The notes under the pieces: model-generated
Database searches by the model: none
What the model saw: the letters and a program-made list of their open reading frames with translations, nothing else
Told to the model about the DNA's origin: nothing
Assembly (NCBI GenBank): GCA_002812745.2
Contig: NCSJ02000014.1
Span: 62,001 to 126,000 of the forward strand
Direction: 5' to 3'
DNA: 64,000 nucleotides
Source: Scytalidium lignicola
Lineage: Eukaryota > Ascomycota > Leotiomycetes
Shown: positions 1-10,409 of the stretch, piece after piece
Layout: each line of letters opens with the position of its first letter
Numbering within the stretch: the first letter of the stretch is position 1
Program-made: the position numbers and the translations under genes

Positions 1-57
1 TGCTATTATGCTATAGATTCACCTTGTGCCGTAGCAACTCTGACTTTTATTGATTAG

Positions 58-1003
58 AAGCACCGTTCTTATGCAAATCCGGGCCATGCAATACCTCGCC
101 GCTATACTAGCACAATCCTTTGCAGCATATATGATGCAGAAATCTCTCTGGGCGCCTTTTTTGCTTGGTATGGGAGTTTATATAATATCAATACCAATCT
201 TAGTACTGATTCCGGAACCTCGACTGGGTTGTACGAAATATCCTCGACTTATTGTGGACCCTGAAGCACACGACGAAGAACCTTACTCTGGTTCTTCTCC
301 TAAAGTTGTGCCTGAAGACTCGGAAGAAGTTTTCAATTCGGCATATGGGAATATTAGAGATAAAACGAGCAGTGCCAAATCTATGTTGCAAAGCTCACGA
401 TCAATATGGCTTGGCCTAGTAGTCATCTTCGCTCTCTCCTTTGGATCGAGGATAAATACTATCCTCTTACAATTGGGATCTACAAGGTTTGGCTGGACTT
501 TTGCAGAAATGAACTTCATTGATTCATTCAGAAATCTTTTAAGCGGCATAGCCCTTTTTTCTCTACCCTTCCTCTCAGGACTATCGCGGCAAATGGGGGC
601 CTCTGGAGTAAAAGGCGACTTCATCATTGCTTGTGGCAGCCTAATATTTTCTATATTTGGTATATTGCTTCTTGGAATAGGTAACAGCGGAGTAATATTT
701 ATTATTGGTATGGGTATCTACGGCTTCGAGGCGGGGTTTACCGACGTCCTGCTCGCTTTCCTGGCACGGAAAATTCCCAAGGACCAGATCACTAGGTTCT
801 ATTTCCAGATATCCGCTACTATACAAGTTTGAGCCATGGTTTCTGGTCCATTATGGGCTTGTGTTTTGAGTTTCACATTTCAAAACGAGTCTCTTATGCT
901 ACTTCCTTTCATTGTCTGTGCAGGAGCATTAATTCTTGCCCAAGCATTACTATTCGTATTAGGCCAGACTAAAGACGTTGGGGTTAACTTGGAGTCGGAC
1001 TGA
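58..1003 (+). pseudogene. MFS transporter, 3' part, with internal stop
   Basis: The C-terminal portion of a 12-TM major facilitator superfamily permease; the 5' part lies outside the window. Several hydrophobic segments are visible, with a long acidic cytoplasmic loop (about codons 70-120 of the visible frame) that would separate the two six-helix halves. The frame seems to begin at a splice acceptor: a CTGAC branch-like site precedes TTAG ending at 57. A TGA at 830-832 interrupts the frame, yet the same frame continues through two more hydrophobic segments to TGA 1001-1003, about 57 codons, as expected for the last helices. No plausible intron removes the stop. Either the gene is a recent pseudogene or a sequencing error sits at 830-832. 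Substrate cannot be inferred. Confidence 0.6.
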
Positions 1004-2307
1004 TAGAATTCGATTATTAGGTGTAGTAAAATTCGGATTTTTCCTTAATCAAGACTCTAGTAGTATAGGATCTGTCGCCCTGGAAGAGTTGATTCAATAG
1101 GTATAGACTTCCTCCTTGTTTTAGACTGAGAAATACATTGTGTATAAATGTATGTTAACATTTGGGCTTTCTACATACCCTTCGAATATTGCATCATGGA
1201 GACTGCTTTTCAAAATCCCTGGCCAGGGCTTAGTTTCCAAGTCCCTTAGACAAAAATCAATACATTTGTTTACCCAGGTTGAAGGCGGCATAGAGTTAAA
1301 GTCTATGTTCTTTTATCTATTAGTTTCACTTACTTGTGTTGCAAGAGGAATCAACCATCCAGTTACTTGCTGCTACATGAATAAGCATAATAACATTAGC
1401 AAGACTAAATAGATTTGGTCGCATTATGACAAGGATATTGTATGCAAGGCAAAAAAATACTAGAAAAAAANCTGAGGAGGTGTTATGTTCTGAGAATACA
1501 AAGAAGACTTGCAAAGGCTACAGCACTATAACATATAAGAAGTGGAACCATATAACGATCCATAGTTGAAATATGCGCCGTAATTTCCCCCAACTAAATT
1601 AGTTTGAGTAAAGAATAAAAAACCATTAATTATCAGCCCGGTCCTACGTATGAATACAGAAATATGATGTTTCATGCACATATTCTTATCTTAAATCCAG
1701 ATTATGTTCTTGAGAAACATCCTGTGCAACTTTTCTGTTAGCATAATGTCTATCAATTGTTCAGGACTGCGTATGCTAAGCTTTTCATATCGACTTCGAC
1801 CCTTTTCATATAAAAAGGTCATGCCAATAAGACACATGCAAGGTTCGATGGTAGATTGGTGATGCAAAGCAGTTAAGTTGGTATAGGAGGAACGGCCTTG
1901 AATCTGCCACTACCACTCGATGGCGTTTTAGTTTACATAAAGAGAAGTAGGCTCTATCGATCCAGTTTATCGAAGAAAATGTCCATTTTTGCTCTGGATG
2001 GACTGAGGGCAGAAGGGTGGCCTCTTCACGCTTTGATTCTGAGATCATTGTCGGTCTGTGAGGACTCATGGCCCAGATCAAGTTCCGAGAGATCATGGAT
2101 CTTGAAACCCATTTTATTGCTACTTGTTCCATAATTATGTTTTCAATCTGGAAATAAATACTTTAAACATCTCTATGCATACTAAGATATGTGTTATGGT
2201 GCAGCAAGGATGTACTTGGATCAACGTGGTTTCGATTTTCAATTCCTTCAGACTTGTGCCTGTCGGTGAGATATCGGGTTCTCTTGATCCTAGAATCCCC
2301 CCAGACT
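1004..2307. other. intergenic, no gene recognised
   Basis: Only short overlapping frames without family resemblance or coherent exon structure. Moderately AT-rich, with one N after an A-run at 1471. Nothing further seen. Confidence 0.5.
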
Positions 2308-2899
2308 TCACTCCGACACTGCTCTTCCAACCTTTAGACGTTCGTCAACGTAGAGCTCCCAGACAAAATAGGTCACCTCGGGCTGACAGAAAGTCAACTC
2401 TCTAGGAATTACATCTCCTGGGGTTATCCCATAATTTCTCCAGTTATATGGATCTTGTGCATAAATAAATCCGAACCATCGAGTTCGAAGAAGATACTCA
2501 TCTCCAAGTAATTTAAAAAGTTCCATATATGTATAACTATTAGATACAAAATATGTATGGCATTTTGGCATTTTACCAACCTTGTTTTCTTATAACCAAA
2601 CTACACAGCTCCAAGTTCTTGGCGACATTTTCTTTCCCGAACAAATATTCTCCATGTCTATCTTTCCATACACGGATGGCGGGCACATAATGCCGCCAAC
2701 TTTCTGCTGGCCAATGCTTCGTAGTTGTGCTGAGAAAGAGTATCACCAGAGCAATTTTGCGTTCATTTGGCAGGTCCTTGCTATGCACATGCGGCACACT
2801 GGAGTCTAACCAGCTCAATGTCCTGTCCCACTGCTCCTCTTTAACAATAATCTTCATGAGATCAACCACCATGGGGCAATTGATCTTGGGAAACTTCAT
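2308..2899 (-). CDS. hypothetical protein, tentative two-exon model
   Basis: Two minus-strand frames join through a 40-nt GT-AG intron (2576 down to 2537). This gives 183 residues from ATG at 2899 to the stop at 2308, and the exon sum is divisible by three. The product is soluble-looking, rich in Trp, Lys and charged residues, with no signal peptide or membrane helix. I do not recognise the family. The intron is shorter than others in the window and its branch site is poor, so the two frames may instead be unrelated. An open frame upstream (2902-3114) ends one codon before the proposed start and is probably not part of the gene. Confidence 0.3.
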
Positions 2900-4315
2900 A
2901 TTTACCGAAATAGTAAATAATTTGGGATAAACCAGCTTCGAAATCTCGCGATAGTTGAGTTATGATCACAGTTCATTAACTTCACCATATTATAACCCCT
3001 TCCCGTGTTGGTGATTATGGGTCTGCGGCTCTGCACTAGGACTCCGAGCAAGACATGGCCAGTCAATGGAGGGCTGTTAGCAGACTCTGACCTAGAACTG
3101 CTACAAGGAGTCATCTTAGACTAGCACTGTAGAGCCGCCACCGAAACTCTTCAGCTCTCTCATTTTCTGCACCATGTATGGGTTAAGGCCCGTGATGCAT
3201 GCCATGATTGGATATGATGCCTCGAATCGGAGGGCCAGCTCATGATGAGAAGGAGTGTTGTGGACGAACGTATCCTATGAGTCATGGATCCCCATCGTTT
3301 TCTTATTCATGTTACACAATTCTCTGTTATATCGCGCCCAAATCGAATTTCCAACACAGTTTGGAGAAGAAGCAACAGAGCCGGCTTGGCTGAGGAAGCC
3401 GTATTGAGCTTTTAGCCGCTGGTTGGATGGGGCCAACTCTCGAGGAATCTTCAGTTTCGCCCTAGTGTAGCGTTTGTTAATATCCTATCCGTAGCGATGA
3501 AAGTCAAGTTTTGACACACAGCTTACTGACCGTTTCACTGTTTTGTGCGTTCTAAATTTGCCATTATTTAATCACATATCATGTTTTCAATGTTTCTGGC
3601 AGAATGTCAACAAATATACATTGGCACCGGCCAGATAGAGCAGATTTGCTGCCCAAGAGAGACATATCCTTCAATATTGTACTGCGGTTAGTTTACCTCC
3701 TGTTTCAATATTTTCCCCCTTCAAGATTTCTGTGTTAGCTGATTAGTCGCGTGATCAATGTTAGGTAGTATGGCGTCTGTCGGGATAAATTATGCATCTT
3801 TTATTACAAAACGTTGCCTCCATAACCTGAAACTCCAGCATAGTTAAAATTAGGCGTACGGGTGTAGTATATCTCAATTGTACAAATCCTATGTCTGAGG
3901 TGCTCGAGATTACATGGGTGAGGTCTCATGGTTGTGGACCCCGCCAAAATCGCAGATCAGCTATACTTGCCATTTAGGGAAAGTATACTTTTATATGCAC
4001 GCCTCTTAGCTGATACAGCCGAACCACTATGCAGATAACGGCGCTGACTGATGACTATTTCGTAGGGGAGATTTCTCGCACTTCGGAGTGGTTATAGAGA
4101 ATGCTTTAACAAATGTCGCATCCAGAAATAGCGCGGGCTCTGACCACAGGTTCTCACCCCTGTAACCTCATGGTCCTCAGCTCCCCCGAAATGGAAATTT
4201 TTCATACACGGAATGTGAATGCGACTACAACTTCTATCAAAGTTTCAAGTCATCTATCACTTTGCAAGTTGTAGAAGATAGGCACATGCACTCCCCAAGC
4301 ATATCCTAAGTCAAA
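2900..4315. other. intergenic, no gene recognised
   Basis: 1.4 kb with frequent stops on both strands and no frame resembling a known family. It separates the hypothetical minus-strand gene from the small ankyrin gene. Confidence 0.5.
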
Positions 4316-4588
4316 ATGTCTCATACCATGTCTTCTGTTGACCAACGCACCACCGAGTTTGGGTGGACGAAACTGGGGCAGGCGGCATATGACGGCGATG
4401 AAACGAGCGTGAAGTCGCTGCTTCTACAGAGTACCAATCCGCTTATACTAGACAATGTAGGACTGACTCCGCTGGACCACGCAGCCGTTCAAGCCCATGC
4501 AGGAGTATTCCAGATATTGGCTGCTCAGCTTGCGCAGAGTGGCTATATCATAGACCAGTTATTTGAATCCCTCTCTACCAATAACTGA
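4316..4588 (+). CDS. small ankyrin-repeat protein or fragment
   Basis: A 90-residue frame from ATG 4316. Residues about 18-75 contain one clear ankyrin repeat: GWTKLGQAAYDGDETSVKSL, then LTPLDHAAVQAHAGVFQIL. The TPLDHAA helix start is diagnostic. There is no signal peptide. It is much shorter than typical ankyrin proteins. Given the NLR relics just downstream (TPR-WD40, HET-ankyrin), it may be the remnant of a larger repeat protein, or a short free-standing adaptor. The ATG follows a long untranslated leader with no competing in-frame start. Confidence 0.5.
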   Translation: MSHTMSSVDQRTTEFGWTKLGQAAYDGDETSVKSLLLQSTNPLILDNVGLTPLDHAAVQAHAGVFQILAAQLAQSGYIIDQLFESLSTNN

Positions 4589-4899
4589 GATATATTCCGT
4601 TGTCAGGTATCCCCCTATTGACTTATCTGCGCTCCGATGAGCTCAGACAGCAGAGTCACCAGTGTCGCCTAAATATTTCTTATTCTTTTTGTTGCAATAA
4701 CTAATCTGATTAGGAGTATGGTTGTTTTCTCATATTTGTATGTCATTTTACCTGCTCAACGGAGCAGTTTGTTGTGTGTTTCGCTCCCGTTTAGCTGAAT
4801 ACGTGGACCACAGGCCTTTTGAGTGAGAGTATGCGTTTACACGAGATCGGTAGAATAGGACCGCAGATCAAATAAGGATCAGGCCAAAAATGGCCCACT

Positions 4900-5601
4900 G
4901 GATTTGATTGGTCGAGCAAAATCGGGAGATGAGCATCCCTCGCATTAACCAGCATGGCCAACTTAGCATCAATATTTTTGAATCAAGGACAATGGAATGA
5001 GGCGGAAAGGCTGGAGATGCAAGTGTTGGAGACAAGGAAGAGTGTATTGGGCTAGGAGCATCTCGACACGCTGGCCAGCATGGCCAATTTGGCATATACT
5101 TGGAAGTCCTCGGGTCGCAACTATGACTCCCTGAAGTTGATCAAGGAAAGTTCAGTAGTCTTCTCATCAGATGGTAGGCAAGTTGCTTCTGGATCAGACG
5201 ATGAAACTGTGCGGTTATGGGATTCTATAACGGGAACGAAGTTGCAAATACTCAGAGATCACACAGGTTCAATCGGTTCCATAGTTTTCTCCCCAGACAA
5301 TAAGAAAGTCGCATCTGGATCAGATGATGGGACTGTACGATTATGGGATACTACAACTGGGGCAATATTACAGATATTCAAAGGCTATACGCGCTGGATC
5401 AATTCAGTAGCCTTCTCCCCAGACAATAAGCAAATTGCAACTGGATCGGGTGATAAGACTATACGATTATGGGATACCACGACTGGAGCAATATTACAGA
5501 GACTTGAGGGCCATACAGACTCAATTTATTCAGTAGTCTTCTCATACCAAATCGAGCTTAGGATGCCTTATCCATCCAAACACGGACAATTGATCGCATA
5601 A
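4900..5601 (+). pseudogene. TPR-WD40 chimeric relic of a STAND/NLR protein
   Basis: From about 4925 the sequence encodes kinesin-light-chain-type TPR repeats seen at the C-terminus of fungal NB-ARC/NACHT proteins (GDEHP...LTSMANLASIF; EHLDTLASMANLAYTWKSSG). The first repeat has a one-base frame break near 4943, and an in-frame TAG replaces one codon before EHLDT (about 5054). The second TPR then runs, with no break, into three WD40 repeats typical of HET-D/HET-E proteins (VVFSSDGRQVASGSDDETV, VRLWD, IRLWD; 5145-5545), ending at a stop at 5601. No NTPase domain remains. The frame breaks make this a relic; the 173-residue WD40 frame from ATG 5080 could still be translated. Confidence 0.7.
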
Positions 5602-5658
5602 TTTAGGATTAAAGGACAAGTATGGGAGACTTTGGCCATGAATTTTCAATTAGTGAAT

Positions 5659-6993
5659 TTATTTTGTTTCATCACGAGTCTGCTTCAAAAACATCATTGG
5701 TGATGTACCCCCAGTTCCCCGCAACTTGTCAGTTTTAAGCCGTTTAATGTTCAACCCCCGAAAGACTCCGTGCTGACATAGAGCACAGTTGCTTGATCGT
5801 GACTTGGATGATTCAATAACTATATATCGCGTCACTATTTGAATGTGCTTGTCGCGGAGGGAACGAAGCCCGGAAAGGCATGAATCATAAGCTGTGTGGA
5901 GCATTTTATCAGAAGGGTTGCATTCCACGAATTCCCTGATATTTGTGATCATAGCGATGTATTCCAGAAAATTCCGGTGTTGTATAAACATATAATTACG
6001 CATTTCGACAATATAGGCCTGAGTTGAGGTGTGTTGATCGCAGCTAGACTTGTGTTCGATTCCCAGGACGATATCAAACAATTGAATAATTGGGCTTTGT
6101 GCATTACTTCCTCCGCTATATTGTCGATACTGTTGGAAGTTTGTATCATCGTCATACAACAACCCGTTTGGCAAACCAGCATCTGCCATATTTTTGCTTC
6201 CTGCTAGAAAAGGACGGATGTGGTGATAGAATGTGTGTGGATCGCACTTTTCGAAGATGCGTTCCAGTAGTGCCACTAGATCACACAGCCCCTCCGTGAA
6301 AATTTTCAAGCTCTCTATTAGACAAGTTTTGTTTCCACATCGCGCAGAAATAATTGCTTTAACTATGTGTGGAATTATTCTGGCGCCACGTGCTTCGATC
6401 GCTACTGAAATGAGATAAAACCATTCCTCATCAGTTGTTCCAGTGAAGGTAAAAATCGAAGCAAGATTATCCAAATCCTCTGCTGGGAATTCTGGACACA
6501 ATTTTTTNGTAGTTCCATAAGCAGAAGCTGGTATATGTCGCAACTGGTGGTATATCGAAATGCGCTGAAACCTCCAAAAGAGGAACAGTAAGCTGAGGTG
6601 GTACCCTCTTAAATATATCAACTTGAGTTAATGTATATTCAAATAGAGACCAGCCACAAGAATAGAAATTACTGTGGTTATTGATATGGATTGCTGATAA
6701 CGTACATCTGTTGGAGTGGTCTCGCCCCATACATAACCCTGAAGCATAAATGTTAGGATGAGATATGCCCTTCGCCAGTCGGATTTAGATTTCAGGTGCT
6801 GAGTTGAAAGGACTGGTATGCTGTCTATGGAGCTCCGTAAATGCTGAGTTGAGAGGAGACCAGGCAACTTGGTAACTATTTCCTCCCATTGTGTATAATA
6901 AAGAGGTAGAGGCTCCTGTGGTGGTTCTGGAAACAAGAAGCCTCGGTCAAGAACGACATCAAGTTCTACAAGAGGAGAACAAGAAATGTCCAT
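5659..6993 (-). CDS. indoleamine 2,3-dioxygenase
   Basis: Haem enzyme that opens the indole ring of L-tryptophan to N-formylkynurenine, the first step of the kynurenine/NAD route (BNA2 class in yeasts). Two exons: 6993-6706 and 6607-5659, with a 98-nt intron starting GTACGT. Family landmarks: PEPPQEPLPLYY near the N-terminus, the ATYTSFCLWNY block, CDPHTFYHHIRPF, GGSNAQSPIIQLFDIVLG, EMRNYMFIQHRNFL with the expected proximal haem histidine, and GTGGTSPMMFLKQTRDET at the C-terminus. The N at 6508, next to an A-run on the coding strand, breaks the frame; omitting it gives 411 residues, slightly short for fungal IDOs. Start ATG 6993 is the first in frame. Which fungal IDO subfamily it belongs to is unclear. 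Confidence 0.9.
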
Positions 6994-7934
6994 GCTAACT
7001 ACAAGAAGATAATCAATCAAAAATGTTTAGAATAGAAAGCTGAGATGAAAACAGCAATCTTACCTCTTGAGGAATATAAATGTCTAACAATCGACTATGC
7101 AGCTTTCTAAAATTACAGATTATTGTTTAATAAGACAGAACAGAGAAGTATAGCATCGCCGAGATAAAATCTACCGATATTGATATATACTAATCTAGTA
7201 AATGTTCCTATACAAGCATCGGTAAAAGAAATAAAAGAAAGAAAGAATCATACTGAATAGGTGTCGTCGTGGTCTCTAGCGGTGAAGAGAATTACAGAAT
7301 TCCATTGAGAAAGGTTCTAAATGGTCAGTGGGCAATCTACAGTAGGCTGTAAAAAGGACCTTGGTAATTCTGACTCGACATCTGTTTTAGTGTCCTGTTT
7401 GTATTTGCTTTATTTTCAAGATCCGCCAGAGCATTTACCAAGTTAGTTTCGTTAAGACACAGCTCTTCGTCTGTGGACACGGTGGATTAACAAAAAAANG
7501 AAAAACAAAAAAGGAAAATTATGCGTCTCTAAGATTTTGATCTTCACCGCTATTTCGTAGCTGATCTAGAAATTGTCGACCATGGTTTCTTTTGTTGACG
7601 AAGGCTGAGCCATCTGTCTTGGATGATCATATGTGACTGACAAAGCTATGAGCATATATCTGCCAGGGAAGCTGAATCAAGTCCAATCATTGGGGAGTAT
7701 CAGACCCGACTGACTCGCACAGCGAACGAGCCGACGCCATATGGTGGGAGATGGAATGTGTACGACGGCCAAATATCGGGTGGCTCTCTAAGTAACAATA
7801 CCGACGTCAGAGAATCAGTCGCAGAGTGCTCACATATTTCCGGTCTGAATGCCTAGAAGTCGAAATGTGTCAAATGAGTGGAAATCTGTATTTATACACC
7901 TATACTGAAGATCCCCTAATCCCGTCGCATGTTC
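6994..7934. other. IDO upstream region
   Basis: No gene seen. Contains the presumed IDO promoter and leader and an N at 7499 after an A-run. It also includes the downstream flank of the broken monooxygenase. Confidence 0.5.
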
Positions 7935-9046
7935 TCATACTCGGGGAAGAGCCCACTGCTTGACGTTCTCCTGAAGAATCCACCTGCCAATGTACTGCAG
8001 TCTCAGCAAGGAAACTACTGCTAGGAGACAATATAGGAGGGCAAGGCTGAACCGCGTCGACGGTACCATGGTGTTTGTGTCCGCCGAGATCCCCTTTTGT
8101 ACCTGGTCCATGAAGGGTCGAAACTTTTGTTCATAAGCCTTGAGGGCGGCCGCGAGACCATCCTTGTTATCCCTCTCTTGGTTGGTATCATCTCTATTGG
8201 GGCAGTGTTCCCCGATTTCGCCAGCCAGAATGTAAGCACCCACAAAGACAGAGCTGGTACCCATTCCTGAAAGTGGCGATGGGCAATAAGCAGCGTCCCC
8301 GACGAGCGTTACGCGGCCGGAGGACCAACAGTCGAGCTTGACGAGACCCAGACGCTCACAGTAGAAGTCGTTATCCTCCATTAGAGCCTTTAAGATCTCT
8401 TCTGTTTGCCACCCTGCACCTTCGAAAATTTCCGCAAATGCTGCCTTTTCCTCTTAGACATCTCCAGGGAGAGCATTTTTAAGTCGCTCTGATATGCGAT
8501 ATAAGTGCTGCGGAGAGGAACGAATGCGTCGGCAGTATTGGATCCAAGCATCATTTTGCGGGTACGAGATCTCAAGCTATCGGCACCGACTAAAAGATCA
8601 AATCGATCGGTGGTGCCATCTGTGAACCAAACCTCAACAGGGCTATCCTTTTCTTCAAAACTTTTGATCGATGTCCCAAAGACAAATCTCGCCCGATCCT
8701 TGGTGATGTTGTGTAAAAGCTGACAGAGATCTCCTCTCATAATCCCAAATTCTGTGGTAAAACTCTGGAGCCCTTTGCCAAACTTATTTACCGGAAAGTT
8801 GGCCCAACATCTATCGGAATTATCGATTTGCTGCAGGCCTTGCTCGGGGACTGACTTGGAGCGAATAGCCTGTTCGAGACACATACGCTTTATCACCTCA
8901 ATCCCGTTACCTCGTAGATCTATCTGGAGACCGTTGTCTCGCAAACTAGGAAACCACTCGACGACGGGGACGTCGTGGCCAAGCTTTGAGAGCCAGTAGA
9001 CGAGGGCGTTGCCGGCGATACCCCCACCGCTGACGAGGATCTTCAT
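7935..9046 (-). pseudogene. FAD-dependent monooxygenase, broken
   Basis: Class A flavin monooxygenase relative (PHBH/TetX-like fold). From ATG 9046 the N-terminal Rossmann motif GGGIAG is intact, followed by the family's middle motif ending in LVGADSLRSRTRK. Near 8470 the frame breaks: about fifty residues (the central beta-sheet around the substrate pocket) seem to be missing and the frame shifts. The correct frame then reads ERLKNALPGDV, a TAA at 8454-8456, and EEKAAFAEIFEGAGWQTEE. It runs on into the second FAD motif GRVTLVGDAAYCPSP and a normal C-terminus ending at 7935. The deletion, frame change and nonsense codon indicate a pseudogene. No intron explains these breaks. Confidence 0.85.
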
Positions 9047-10409
9047 CACTGTTATTGTTGACCTGGTGTTGTTCGGCTTAAGGCGTCTGGAAGGAAACTG
9101 AATCATAGTAGGCCCATAGGCCTCCAATGGACCAGCAGCTGCACAGCTACGGGGATCAAGGTCTTCACGTGACAGGGAACCCTGACAACTAGTTAGCCCT
9201 TATTCCCAACGAAATATGGAGAACACTCTGTGGTGAATTGTGGCCAAGGAAATGTATTATCGTCCTAATGCCGTACAAAATCGTACATGTATGACCTACT
9301 TGAACGATTACAATTGGAGTACCTACAGGAAGAGACCTGGATGAAAAGCTCGATTGTCGGATTTTTTACTTTACAGTTTACGAAACTAATAAAAATCAAT
9401 TCGAAAGTTTCTGTCGTGTGAAAATGACTCTCCACTATCCTTTTTCAGACAACTAGGGGCTTGAAAGCTGGGTTTCACGCTTGGAGAGAAGCTTATCAAG
9501 ATCGCATTCCAACCTCGATCCAGGTGCTGTTGATTAACGCATTTGAACAATCTAACGCGGATAAATCCGAAATGCAAGCTAATTCAGTGATTAGAACTGT
9601 CACAGTACATATTATACGACGTGCAGCCTGATTGATGGTGGCAAATCCTACGTCGGGCGTGGGAAGGAGAGATTCTTCCAGCTCCCTAGCTGATGGCTTA
9701 ATGATTCCTCACTTCGGGGAACGCTGCCACCTAGGTAACTAGATTTTGTGCGGCGCCCTGGTTTGTCCCCAACACATCTTATACGGGAATGGCCAGTCTA
9801 TAGCTGAGAAGCTGAGATCCTCCTTTAACTGAGGCTGCGTGGTATAAGGCAGTCATTCCTTGGTGTTGAAATTACAGGTTACTACTACCGATCTTAAGGC
9901 TCATAGGTAACAACTTGAATTGAACTACTAATCAACTGTGCTACAGTGGGCAAATACTCTCATAATTATAGACCTTCATGATCTTAGGCAACAGCCAATT
10001 GCCTAGGAATTGACCCAACTCCGATCATAAGCAAAAAGCAAATATGGAGGTTCATTTAGGATACCTTCAATCCAAGGCATCCTACAACACTTGGGAAATA
10101 GCGATATAGGATTCACTCTCGCACGGATGCAGAAGCACAGGGTTACAAGCGTGGTCTCGAAGGATTCATAGATTCATATTTCGATTCGTCCGGATGCCAA
10201 ATGGAACAACATCCAAATCTACATGTCATCAATACTAGGGCTGAGCTGCTTGCCTACTTTAAGATCCTGCACGAGGCTTTAGCCGACAGATAATCACATG
10301 GCTCAGAGCCACACCCATATCGGAAGGAGACCCAATCATTGCAGTCGACTTGCCCAAGGAGCGGGGGGTGGAGTGGGGTGCGCTGGGGTATTTGAATAGA
10401 GCAGCATGA
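9047..10409. other. intergenic; uncertain 5' exons of the MscS gene
   Basis: No confident gene. The last part probably holds N-terminal exon(s) of the MscS-like gene: a frame at about 10340-10406 reads GVEWGALGYLNRAA in the same frame as the channel but is cut by TGA 10407-10409. A G-rich run lies at 10362-10387 and a perfect 14-bp palindrome (GCATGAATTCATGC) at 10404-10417. Confidence 0.4.

Noticed and set aside
10362..10387. G-rich run as a G-quadruplex
   Set aside because: Only loosely fits the four-run rule, and it lies in what may be coding sequence; reported only as context.
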